In this document: in pieces, positions 50,246 through 58,226 of the stretch | Numbering within the stretch: the first letter of the stretch is position 1 | Layout: the number at the start of each line of letters is the position of its first letter | Assembly: GCF_029433095.1 (NCBI RefSeq) | Contig: NZ_JARNTX010000006.1 | Span: 207,384 to 271,383, forward strand | DNA length: 64,000 nucleotides | Reading direction: 5' to 3' | Source: Hymenobacter sp. YC55 | GTDB taxonomy: Bacteria > Bacteroidota > Bacteroidia > Cytophagales > Hymenobacteraceae | The notes under the pieces: model-generated | Database searches by the model: none | The model's input: the letters and a program-made list of their open reading frames with translations, nothing else | Told to the model about the DNA's origin: nothing | Position numbers and translations under genes: made by a program

Positions 50246-53200
50246 TTAAAAGGTAGCCGACAGCCCCAGCGTGAACGTCCGGGTCTTGGGGTAGAAGTTG
50301 TTGTTGTCGATGCCCGGCGTGAGACCCCCGATGTTGATTTCGGGGTCGATGCCCCGGTACTTGGTGATGATAAACAGGTTGTTGGTCGCCACGTAGAGGC
50401 GCAGGGCCTGTACGTACTGCGTGTGGGGCCGAAGGGTGTAACCAAGCGTGGCGTTGTCGAGGCGCAAGTACGAGCCGCTTTCCAGGAAACGGTCGGAAAT
50501 GAGGTAAGCGTTGATGTCGGTGAAGGCCTCGCCCTGCGTGAAGCGCGGAATGTTTTGCAGGCGCGCGTCGGCCGGGTTGTTGAGGCCGGCCAGGGTGGCG
50601 TTCAGGATCTTATTGCCGTATACCCCGCGCACCAAGAAGTTCAGGTCGAAGCCCTTGTAATTGAAGGTGTTTGCCCAGCCATAGATTAGCTTGGGCTGGG
50701 CGCTACCCGCCAGTTGCATGTCGGTGGTGAGCGGCTGGGTGGCCGTTAAGCTGCCGTCGGCCTTCTGGTAGGTGCTCACGCCCTGCTCGTTTTTGCCCAG
50801 GTAGTGCCACAGCCTGAACGTGCCCAGCGGCGAACCGGGCTGCACAATCTGGCTGTAGTTGCCGCTCTGCCCTTTCCCGCCTAGCTGCGCCGTTTGGATG
50901 TAAGGAATCGTGAAACGGTCGGTCGACAGGTTGTCGATGTTGTTTTTGTTGTGCGAGAAGTTCAGCGACGAGCGCCAGGTGAAGGCCGTGGTTTGCACCG
51001 GCACCACGCTCAGGGCCACCTCCACGCCGCGGTTGGTCATTTCGCCCACGTTGGCGGTGTAGGTGGTGTACTGAAACTCGGTGGACGACACCGGCAGCAC
51101 GTCGTCAATTAAGTCGCTGGTTTTCTTGACGTAGTAGTCCACCGAGCCCGTAATGCGGTTCTGGAACAGGCCGAAGTCCAAGCCGACGTTGGTGGTGGCG
51201 GTACTTTCCCATTTCAAGTCGGGGTTCTCGTTGCGCACGGCATTCACCACGTTGGCAATAACCCCGTTGTTGAGGTATTTGCTGCTGCCGGGCGGCGTGC
51301 CATAAATCAGAATGGCCGAGAAGGCATCAAAGCCCTGGCTGTTGCCCGACACGCCATAGCCGGCGCGCAGCTTGAGGTCGGAGAACAGCTGCTGGTTGCG
51401 CATGAAGTTCTCGTTGATGAGGCGCCAGCCCAGGGCCGCCGTCGGGAAGTAGCCGTAGCGGTTGTTGACACCGAACACCGACGAGCCGTCGCGCCGCAAC
51501 GACACCTGCGCCAAGTAGCGGTCGGCGTATTGGTACTGCACGCGGGCGTACTGCGAGGCGAGCCGCAATGTGGAAATCGGGTTGTTGTCGAAGGAAAGTT
51601 GGGCCAGCGACGAGGGGTTCGACAGGTATAAGTTGTTGGCGCCTAGCGCGTCGTTGGCAAAGTTCTGGGTCGTAATGCCGAAGCCGTCGTTGGTGCGGTC
51701 TTGCTGGTAGGAGTAGCCGCCCAGCAGTTGCAGGCTGTGTTGCCCAAACGCCCGGTCGTAGTTGGCGTAGGCTTCCAGCACGTCGTTGGTGTTCACGTAC
51801 TCGGCACGGCGGGCCACCCCGCCCAGGTTCACGGCCAAGCCCGACTGGCTGTTGAGGTAGCTGCTTAGGTTGGTTTGGGCGCGCTGCGTGGAGCCGCTCA
51901 GCGTCAGCTTGAGGCCGGTAAGCACGTCCACCTGCACCAAACCATTCACCAGCGTTTTGTTGTCTTTGGTAACGTAGCGGTTGTTGTTGGCCAGCGAGAG
52001 GGGATTAAGCGGCCCACTGCCCGTGCGAGTGTAGTTTTCCTTGTACGTGCCGTCGGGATTGAAGGGGCTTACCGTGGGCAAGTAGAACAGCATGCCCTGT
52101 AGCGTGCTGTTCTGCGGAATATCGTTCTGGGTGGTGCTGCTGTTGATGATGTTGACGCCCAGCTTGAGCCGGTTATTGAAAAAGCGCTGGTTGATGAACC
52201 CCCGGTAGATCAGGCGCTTCAACGATGTATTGATCAACACGCCGTTGTTTTTCAGGTAGTTTACGCTCGCGCCGTAGTCGGTGGCAGTAGCCGAGCCCGT
52301 GAACGACAGGTTGTGGTTGGTGGAGTAGCTGGTGCGCTCAATCAAGTCCTGCCAGTTGGTGTTCGAACCGTCGTCGTCGGTGGGCGTGGCCAGCGGACGG
52401 GTGTTGTTGTTGGCCAGGTACTGGCGTAGCTCGTCGCCGCTGAGCATTTCGATTTTGTTGGACACCTTCGATACGGCGCCGTAGGCGCTGTACGTCAGGC
52501 GCGACTGGCCCGCTTTGGCCCGCTTGGTGGTGATAATGATGACGCCGTTGGCCGCCCGCGTACCGTAGATGGCCGTGGAAGACGCATCTTTCAACACGTC
52601 AATGGTGGCAATGTCGTCGGGGGCCAGCAGGTCGATGCTCGCGCCCGGCACCCCATCGATGACATAGAACGGCTCGGTTACGCCCCCGTTTACGGTGCGG
52701 ATGGTGCTCGGGCCGCGCAGCACCACCGACGGCCGCTGATTGGGGTCACCACTCTTGCTGATGTTGAGGCCCGCCACTTTGCCTTGCAGCAGCTCGGCGG
52801 GCGTAGTCAGCACACCCTGGTTGAATTCCTCGGACTTAATAGAAGTTACGGCGCCCGTAATGTCCTGGCGGCTAGCCGTACCGTAGCCGATAACCACCAC
52901 GTCTTTCAGCTTCTGGGCATCGGGCAGCATCGTTACGTTCAGGCTGGTCTGGGTGCCGACTACCACCTCTTTGCTTACCGAGCCTACAAATGAGAATACC
53001 AGAATATCAGCGGGGCCCGTAGTCTGGATGCTGTACGAGCCATCAGAGTTGGTGGCAGCGGCCGTGCTGCCGTTCTTAATCCGGATAGTAACGCCGGGCA
53101 GCGCCGCATTTTTCTCGTCGGTTACGGTGCCCTTTACGGTCTGTTGTGCCAGTGCCACCGCCGGGGCGAGTAGCAGCGGCAAAACCAGTTTGCAAGATCG

Positions 53201-53251
53201 AAGACGATTGAATTCCAGCCATAACAAGGGCGTGGAGTAGCATTTTTTCAT
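50246..53251 (-). CDS. SusC/RagA TonB-dependent transporter (operon B)
   Basis: A protein of 1001 residues from the ATG at 53251 (MKKCYSTPLLWLEFNRLRSC signal). A frame 18 codons longer is rejected. After the signal comes a CarboxypepD_reg domain (QTVKGTVTDEKNAALPGVTI RIKNGS), then the plug (DVVVIGYGTASRQDITGAVT, LLQGKVAGLNISKSGDPNQR, DDIATIDVLKDASSTAIYGT RAANGVI) and a 22-strand barrel ending FTLGLSATF. No STN domain precedes the carboxypeptidase-like domain, so it is not a sigma/anti-sigma transducer. It imports the ligand captured by SusD1. First gene of operon B: susC1-susD1-PLC-PHP. Confidence 0.96.
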   Translation of the reverse strand: MKKCYSTPLLWLEFNRLRSCKLVLPLLLAPAVALAQQTVKGTVTDEKNAALPGVTIRIKNGSTAAATNSDGSYSIQTTGPADILVFSFVGSVSKEVVVGTQTSLNVTMLPDAQKLKDVVVIGYGTASRQDITGAVTSIKSEEFNQGVLTTPAELLQGKVAGLNISKSGDPNQRPSVVLRGPSTIRTVNGGVTEPFYVIDGVPGASIDLLAPDDIATIDVLKDASSTAIYGTRAANGVIIITTKRAKAGQSRLTYSAYGAVSKVSNKIEMLSGDELRQYLANNNTRPLATPTDDDGSNTNWQDLIERTSYSTNHNLSFTGSATATDYGASVNYLKNNGVLINTSLKRLIYRGFINQRFFNNRLKLGVNIINSSTTQNDIPQNSTLQGMLFYLPTVSPFNPDGTYKENYTRTGSGPLNPLSLANNNRYVTKDNKTLVNGLVQVDVLTGLKLTLSGSTQRAQTNLSSYLNSQSGLAVNLGGVARRAEYVNTNDVLEAYANYDRAFGQHSLQLLGGYSYQQDRTNDGFGITTQNFANDALGANNLYLSNPSSLAQLSFDNNPISTLRLASQYARVQYQYADRYLAQVSLRRDGSSVFGVNNRYGYFPTAALGWRLINENFMRNQQLFSDLKLRAGYGVSGNSQGFDAFSAILIYGTPPGSSKYLNNGVIANVVNAVRNENPDLKWESTATTNVGLDFGLFQNRITGSVDYYVKKTSDLIDDVLPVSSTEFQYTTYTANVGEMTNRGVEVALSVVPVQTTAFTWRSSLNFSHNKNNIDNLSTDRFTIPYIQTAQLGGKGQSGNYSQIVQPGSPLGTFRLWHYLGKNEQGVSTYQKADGSLTATQPLTTDMQLAGSAQPKLIYGWANTFNYKGFDLNFLVRGVYGNKILNATLAGLNNPADARLQNIPRFTQGEAFTDINAYLISDRFLESGSYLRLDNATLGYTLRPHTQYVQALRLYVATNNLFIITKYRGIDPEINIGGLTPGIDNNNFYPKTRTFTLGLSATF

Positions 53252-53424
53252 GCGTGCACAGTAAAATTTTGATGCTTGCTTTGAAGCTGCAAAACAACGG
53301 CGCACTTGTTATGGCAACGTGACCCAAGTGTTACGGTTAGTATATATACAATATCTAATTGTAAAGAATTTAATAACAGCTGCTTCACACTTTGGGGCGC
53401 AACCACCCTATTCTTTACATAGAA

Positions 53425-53476
53425 AAGCCACAGAAACAACGCTTGCTTGGTAGCAGCAAGCGCCGTTTCTGTGGCT
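53425..53476 (-). terminator. palindrome at the end of the phosphatase operon
   Basis: AAGCCACAGAAAC...GCTTGCT (53425-53447) pairs with 53454-53476, apart from a 3-nt internal mismatch. It lies 20 bp after the pafA-like stop and upstream of susC1, so it separates operons A and B. Confidence 0.6.
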
Positions 53477-53496
53477 TAAGGTTTGGTAGGCTAAAG

Positions 53497-55155
53497 TTAC
53501 TTGCGGCCCTTTTTAGGGGTAGGTCCGCTCAATACTTCCACTATGGGCTGCCCGGTGCAGGCGCTTGGCAGTTTGCTGTTGAGCAGCATAGCGGCAGTGG
53601 GCGCAATGTCGGTAATAACGTGCGGCGCGTAGCTAACGCCAGTGGGGATGCCCATGCCGTACCAGAGTAGCGGTACGTGGCTGTCGTAGGCGTAGCCGGT
53701 GCCGTGGCTGGCGCCCACCCCAATGTCGCCGGTCCAACCGGGCTGCAACTCGAAGCGCACATCACCGAAGAGGGGGAAGTACAAGCCGTTTTGCAGCTTC
53801 GTTTCGAGGTAGGTGGTGTAGCTGGCGTTTAGCAGCTGGGTGGTAGTATTGACCTGAACAATACCGGGCTGCTCCCGCAGAAAATCGGCTAGCAGTTGTT
53901 GCGCCCGGGCCGGCTCCACTTTTTGCTGCTTCATCAGGGGCCGGTTGAGGTAGTACATGCGGCCACGCTCGGCTTCTATCCACTGGCCGGGGCCGAGCTG
54001 GGTTACTAAGTACGCGTTAGCGGCTTGGTTGAGAGCCGCTTGCGAAAAGGAACCCACGGGGGCTTGATGGTCGGCCAGGTAACGGGTCACTTCGCTGGCG
54101 CCGTGGTCGGAGGTCAGAAACACCGTGTACTTGCCTTTGCCCACCGTTTTATCCAGAGCCTGCAGAAGCCGGGCAATTTCAAGGTCGAGGCGCAAGTACA
54201 AGTCGTTTTCTTCTTTGGAAAGCGGACCGAACGCATGGCCTACTGCATCGGGGCTCGAATAGCTGATAGCCAACAAATCGGGCACTTCGTCGCGGCCAAG
54301 GTCGGTGCTTTGCAAAGCGGCCAGTGCGAGGTCCGTCACCAAATTATCGCCGAAGGGCGAAGTGTACATGCTTTCGTAAGCGGGCGGGTTGAGTGGCGCT
54401 AAGGTTGCCAGCGGATACGGGAAGGTAGCGGCCGTTTTGCCTTTGAAAATACGCTCGTAGCGGTTGGAGTCGGGCAGGCTGTTGAGATAAGCGGCTGGCT
54501 CGCGCAGGGGCGTCCAGGTTTGCTGGCGGTAGGCGTCGGCCTTTTTCTGGGCGTTGAAGTCGCGCACCCAGGCCGGCAGCTGCGGCATGTAGTAGGTACT
54601 GGAAATAAAGTCGCCGGTATTTACGTCTAGCCAGAACGCGCCATCGGCCATGTGCCCAGCCGGAAGGGCCGAGCCCCGGTCTTTGAGCGACAGCGCTAAT
54701 ACCTTGCTACGCCCGCCATACGTCATCTTCAGCTCGTCGCCGAGGGTAGTGCTTACTTGATTGCGAGCCGACACCCCTAGCCCTTTGCTGGTGGTGCCTA
54801 CCAATTGCACAGTGGTATCGTCGGTGCAATACACGTCGTGGCGCAGACGGCGGTCGTACCAGGAGTTGCCCACGATGCCGTGGTAGCGCGGCGTGGTGCC
54901 CGTGTACACCGACGCGTGGCCTGGACCAGTCACGGTAGGAATGTAGTTGTACTGCGTGTTGCGGCACTCGAAGCCTTCTCTGCGGAGCCGGTTAAAGCCA
55001 TCCGGCCCAAACTGGTCGCCGTAGCGAGTGAGGTAGTCGGTGCGCATCTGGTCAACCATGATGCCCACCATGAGCTTGGGTACGGGGCGGTTTTGAGCCG
55101 GCAGCATCGTACTGCTTAGCAGTAGGCCAGCGGCCAGCAAGAATTTCAAGGTCAT
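53497..55155 (-). CDS. pafA: PafA-like alkaline phosphatase
   Basis: A protein of 552 residues from the ATG at 55155 (a GTG five codons earlier is inside a terminator tract). Signal peptide MTLKFLLAAGLLLSSTMLPA. Alkaline phosphatase superfamily metal and nucleophile sites: VGIMVDQMRTDYL, YIPTVTGPGHASVY (nucleophile Thr), GIVGNSWYD (Asn corresponding to N100 of PafA), SLKDRGSALPAGH (the K-x-R pair of PafA), SYSSPDAVGHAFGP, FLTSDHGASEV and GASHGTGYAYD. These features fit the broad phosphomonoesterase PafA better than phosphodiesterase members. It releases phosphate in the periplasm. Last gene of operon A. Confidence 0.9.
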   Translation of the reverse strand: MTLKFLLAAGLLLSSTMLPAQNRPVPKLMVGIMVDQMRTDYLTRYGDQFGPDGFNRLRREGFECRNTQYNYIPTVTGPGHASVYTGTTPRYHGIVGNSWYDRRLRHDVYCTDDTTVQLVGTTSKGLGVSARNQVSTTLGDELKMTYGGRSKVLALSLKDRGSALPAGHMADGAFWLDVNTGDFISSTYYMPQLPAWVRDFNAQKKADAYRQQTWTPLREPAAYLNSLPDSNRYERIFKGKTAATFPYPLATLAPLNPPAYESMYTSPFGDNLVTDLALAALQSTDLGRDEVPDLLAISYSSPDAVGHAFGPLSKEENDLYLRLDLEIARLLQALDKTVGKGKYTVFLTSDHGASEVTRYLADHQAPVGSFSQAALNQAANAYLVTQLGPGQWIEAERGRMYYLNRPLMKQQKVEPARAQQLLADFLREQPGIVQVNTTTQLLNASYTTYLETKLQNGLYFPLFGDVRFELQPGWTGDIGVGASHGTGYAYDSHVPLLWYGMGIPTGVSYAPHVITDIAPTAAMLLNSKLPSACTGQPIVEVLSGPTPKKGRK

Positions 55156-55158
55156 ACT

Positions 55159-55189
55159 AAAAAAACGCACTCCACGTAAGGGAGTGCGT
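55159..55189 (-). terminator. intrinsic terminator directly upstream of the phosphatase start
   Basis: On the minus strand: stem ACGCACTCC/GGAGTGCGT (55165-55173 and 55181-55189) with a 7-nt loop, followed by seven T, only 3 nt before the pafA-like ATG. It can end the EEP transcript, or regulate read-through into the phosphatase gene as an attenuator. Confidence 0.65.
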
Positions 55190-55328
55190 GCTAACAGGAT
55201 GTAAATGGTTCAGACTGATTTTGGCGCATAGGTAACATACTCCAAGCCTACACTTCTTCGGTTTCAACGCTCTCGTCGGAAGCTTGTAGTCACCGCCTAC
55301 GTCGGACGACGAGTCGAAGGCAGCTAGC

Positions 55329-55366
55329 TTCCGTGCTCGGCCTGCCGACAACGGCCAAGCACGGAA
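55329..55366 (-). terminator. hairpin behind the EEP gene
   Basis: TTCCGTGCT (55329-55337) pairs with AGCACGGAA (55358-55366), and an inner GGCC/GGCC stem is also possible. It is 32 bp downstream of the EEP stop. The U-tract is weak, and the terminator at 55159 follows. Confidence 0.45.
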
Positions 55367-55397
55367 ACTACTCTGCTTTATTAGCTCGGGCTACTAC

Positions 55398-56246
55398 CTA
55401 CTTTTTCTTGGCCTGGTATTGCAATTCAATAGCTACCGGGTAATGGTCTGATGGAAATTTGCCGCCGCCGTAGGTATCCGTCAGAATGCCGTAGCGGGTG
55501 GCAGTAAAGGCGGGAGTCAGGAAAATATGGTCGATGCGGGCGTCGGTTTTGGCTTTTATATTGAACCCGTTGAACGTGCCGTTGGGCGCATACACCACCT
55601 TGGCCGTTTCATAGGCGTCTTTGAGGTTGCTGGTCGTGCCGAGGATGGTATAGCTCTCGTTGGTTTGGTCGATGTTGAAGTCGCCGGTCAGAATGGTGGG
55701 CGTGGTGCCGGCCATCTGCTTGATCTTGGCCAAAATCAACTTGGCGCTTTCCTTGCGCGCTTCTACACCCACGTGGTCGAAGTGGGTGTTAAACAAATAG
55801 AACGTGAAGCCGGTCGCCTTTTCCTGAAACTGCCCCCACGAGCAGACCCGCGGCAGGGCGGCATCCCAGCCCTTGCTGGGCACAGTGCTGGTGGGCGAAA
55901 GCCAGAAGGTGCCTTGCTGAAGCAGCTTGAACTTGTCTTGCTTGTAGAAGATGGCTGAAAACTCACCGGATTGCTTACCATCGTCGCGGCCTACCCCGAG
56001 GTGGGCGTAGCCGGGGAGCTGACCGGCCAAATCCTGAAGCTGATTGTAAAGCACTTCCTGCGTGCCAAACACGTCGAAGTCCTGAAAGCGGATCAGTTTG
56101 GCCATGTGAGGCAAGCGGTTTTTCCAGGCGTTGGCCGTGTCTTGCTTGTTGTCGTAGCGGATGTTGTAGGTGGCCACCTTCAGGGTTTGGGCCGGCAGCT
56201 TAATTGAAACCAGCAGCAGGACAGCGAAAAAGAGCCGTTTGAGCAT
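55398..56246 (-). CDS. endonuclease/exonuclease/phosphatase (EEP) family hydrolase, secreted
   Basis: A protein of 282 residues from the ATG at 56246, giving a signal peptide (MLKRLFFAVLLLVSIKLPAQ). The frame upstream to 56396 is a translated repeat element (MLSLSKHLAR...), not protein. The EEP fold motifs are intact: KVATYNIRYDN, VFGTQEVLYNQL, NTHFDHVGVEAR, ILTGDFNIDQTN, ARIDHIFLTPAF and FPSDHYPVAIEL. This is the secreted phosphodiesterase/sphingomyelinase-like subset rather than a DNA repair enzyme. It lies in operon A between susD2 and the phosphatase and probably makes phosphomonoesters for it. Confidence 0.9.
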   Translation of the reverse strand: MLKRLFFAVLLLVSIKLPAQTLKVATYNIRYDNKQDTANAWKNRLPHMAKLIRFQDFDVFGTQEVLYNQLQDLAGQLPGYAHLGVGRDDGKQSGEFSAIFYKQDKFKLLQQGTFWLSPTSTVPSKGWDAALPRVCSWGQFQEKATGFTFYLFNTHFDHVGVEARKESAKLILAKIKQMAGTTPTILTGDFNIDQTNESYTILGTTSNLKDAYETAKVVYAPNGTFNGFNIKAKTDARIDHIFLTPAFTATRYGILTDTYGGGKFPSDHYPVAIELQYQAKKK

Positions 56247-56286
56247 AAGAAGCGGAAAAAATATTGTTTCGGTGGAGAGTAGCGAG

Positions 56287-56416
56287 AGTGGGTAATAACA
56301 ACGGTCATGCTGAGCGCAGTCGAAGCATCTCGCTAGTGTAGTAATCTCATTTAGCATTACAACGATTCGAGCGAGATGCTTCGACAAGCTCAGCATGACC
56401 GTTCTTATTACCCACT
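56287..56416. repeat. Bacteroidota-type palindromic intergenic repeat
   Basis: Long inverted arms 56287-56334 and 56370-56416 (about 47 bp, few mismatches) include GCGAGATGCTTCGACAAGC and TCAGCATGACCG. I recall this REP-like motif in many copies in Hymenobacter-like genomes. It produces false short proteins such as MLSLSKHLAR. It is located between susD2 and the EEP gene and may act as an RNA-level boundary. Confidence 0.75.
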
Positions 56417-56429
56417 ACTCACTACCAAT

Positions 56430-58205
56430 TTATTTCCAGCCCGGATTCTGCCCTAGCTTGGGGTTGAGCAGGCGGTCGGATTCTGGAATTGGATACAAGT
56501 AGTACTTTTCTTCCCACTTGCGGGTAATGTTGTTGAGCCAGGTGATTTCGCCGTTGCTGCCGTTGCTGAGCCGCTGGGGGTTGGTGCCGCTCCCGGTAGT
56601 GGGTGCCACGTTCACGTAGGTTACGCCTGGGGTGCGCGTGGCTGGTAGCGTGGTGTAGAAGGCAACATCAAGAATACCGTCTTCATTTAAGTCCAGAGGT
56701 TGGTTGAGGGCGGGCACGTAGAAGCCGTTCCAAGGCATGTCCATCAGCTCGCCGCGGTGCCAGCGCACAATGTCGTAGAAGCGGAAGCCTTCCAGGGCCA
56801 GCTCTACGCCCCGCTCCCGGCGCACTTCCAGCAAGGTGGGGTCGGTAATGCCGGGAAAATACTTGGTTTGCAGGTACGGATCCACCACGGTGGGCTTGGC
56901 CGTCAGGCCGCCCGTGATGCCGGCGCGCTGCCGCAACGCCCCGATGGTACGGGCCCAATCCGCGTCCGTGAGGGTGCCAAGTTCGGCTTTGGCTTCGGCG
57001 TAGTTAAGCAGCACCTCAGCATAGCGGATGGTGGAAATGGAATTGGTGTTGCGCGTGCCGCCGTCGGGGTACGTGTCGTCCACGGTCCACTTGATGGGCT
57101 GGTAGCCGGTGTAGGTGTAGGAAAACACCGGCGGCGCGGGCTCCGGTGTGCCGCCGTTGAGGCGCTTGTAGGTGCCCATCCGGATAGTTTGCTGCAGGCG
57201 CTTGTCGCGGTTTTTCACTTCCTGGGCAAACGGCATCGTTTCATAGCCTGGCTTGCTGGTAAAGGGCGTGCCATCTTGGTTGAGGTAGGTATTGACAAAG
57301 GTGCGGATCAAGCTGCCGCGCACGCCGTAGGTGGCACTGGTCCAGTACCAGTTGGCATCATTGTACACGCTCAGGGCCGGATCGGCCACGGCCGCCAGAA
57401 TGATTTCGCTGGCCATTGGTGCCTGGCTGACGAACAGTTGCCGGTACGACAAGTCAGTTCCGCCTGCCGTGTTGAGGCTGAAGCCCCCGCTGGTCATGAC
57501 GCTGTTGGCCGCCGAAGCCGCTTCGGTTAGCCAGAAGTTGGCGCTGCTACCCAGGTTATAACTGGTATGATACTTACGAAATGTGCCTTCAAACAAGCAC
57601 ACTCGCGACTTGAAAGCGAAGGCCACTTGCTTGGTAATCAAACTGCGGCTGTTGTCGGGCGTGGTATTGATATTGGCGCAGGCAAAATTCAAGTCGGCCA
57701 GCACCGAGTCCATCACCAGGGTGCGCGGGTCGCGGCCGTTGTAGAGGGCCGGATCGGCCATGTCGAGCGGCTTGCTGATCCAGGGCACATCCCCGAAGCG
57801 CCGCACCTTGTCAAAGTAAAACCAGGCCCGGAAAAACCGCGCTATCCCCACGTAATTGTTGCGGACGGCCAGCGGCACGGCGGGGTTTTTGGCGTTGGCA
57901 ATAAAGAAGTTGATGTTGCGCAGGGCCCGCCAATCCCAGCCGCTGCTTTGCCGGGCGTTGTACACGCCGGTTACTAGCAGATCGGGCACCTGCGTGCGGG
58001 CCAGGTAATCCGACATGGCGTCGCCCCGGTGAATGTCGTTGGCCGTGGGCAACACGTCGTAGAACGACGTAGCGTACAGTTCCATGCCCCGTTCACTCCC
58101 AAACACGGCGTCGCCCGTGACCGTGGCTTGCGGTTCCTGGTCTAGCTTTTCGCAGCCCATCAGCGCGATGCTCAGGCATAAGAGCCAACCAAAATAGTGC
58201 TTCAT
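56430..58205 (-). CDS. SusD/RagB family lipoprotein (operon A)
   Basis: A protein of 591 residues from the ATG at 58205 (an ATG six codons up is also possible). Lipobox in LCLSIALMGC, followed by EKLDQEPQATVTGDAVFG. SusD core: WRALRNINFFIANAKNP, VGIARFFRAWFYFDKVRRFG DVPWI, QVAFAFKSRVCLFEGTFRKY, IRYAEVLLNYAEAKAELGTL, LLEVRRERGVELALEGFRFY DIVRWHRG and the terminal YLYPIPESDRLLNPKLGQNPGW. Surface binding partner of SusC2, with which it almost touches (21 bp). The sequence is not close to the SusD of operon B. Confidence 0.95.
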   Translation of the reverse strand: MKHYFGWLLCLSIALMGCEKLDQEPQATVTGDAVFGSERGMELYATSFYDVLPTANDIHRGDAMSDYLARTQVPDLLVTGVYNARQSSGWDWRALRNINFFIANAKNPAVPLAVRNNYVGIARFFRAWFYFDKVRRFGDVPWISKPLDMADPALYNGRDPRTLVMDSVLADLNFACANINTTPDNSRSLITKQVAFAFKSRVCLFEGTFRKYHTSYNLGSSANFWLTEAASAANSVMTSGGFSLNTAGGTDLSYRQLFVSQAPMASEIILAAVADPALSVYNDANWYWTSATYGVRGSLIRTFVNTYLNQDGTPFTSKPGYETMPFAQEVKNRDKRLQQTIRMGTYKRLNGGTPEPAPPVFSYTYTGYQPIKWTVDDTYPDGGTRNTNSISTIRYAEVLLNYAEAKAELGTLTDADWARTIGALRQRAGITGGLTAKPTVVDPYLQTKYFPGITDPTLLEVRRERGVELALEGFRFYDIVRWHRGELMDMPWNGFYVPALNQPLDLNEDGILDVAFYTTLPATRTPGVTYVNVAPTTGSGTNPQRLSNGSNGEITWLNNITRKWEEKYYLYPIPESDRLLNPKLGQNPGWK

Positions 58206-58226
58206 GACGTTGCTGTTTTTCATCCC

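Noticed and set aside
56247..56396. N-terminal extension MLSLSKHLAR... of the EEP protein
   Set aside because: It is the translation of an intergenic palindromic repeat; the signal peptide starts at 56246.
56700..57530. 276-codon frame opposite susD2
   Set aside because: Antisense shadow of a clear SusD gene.
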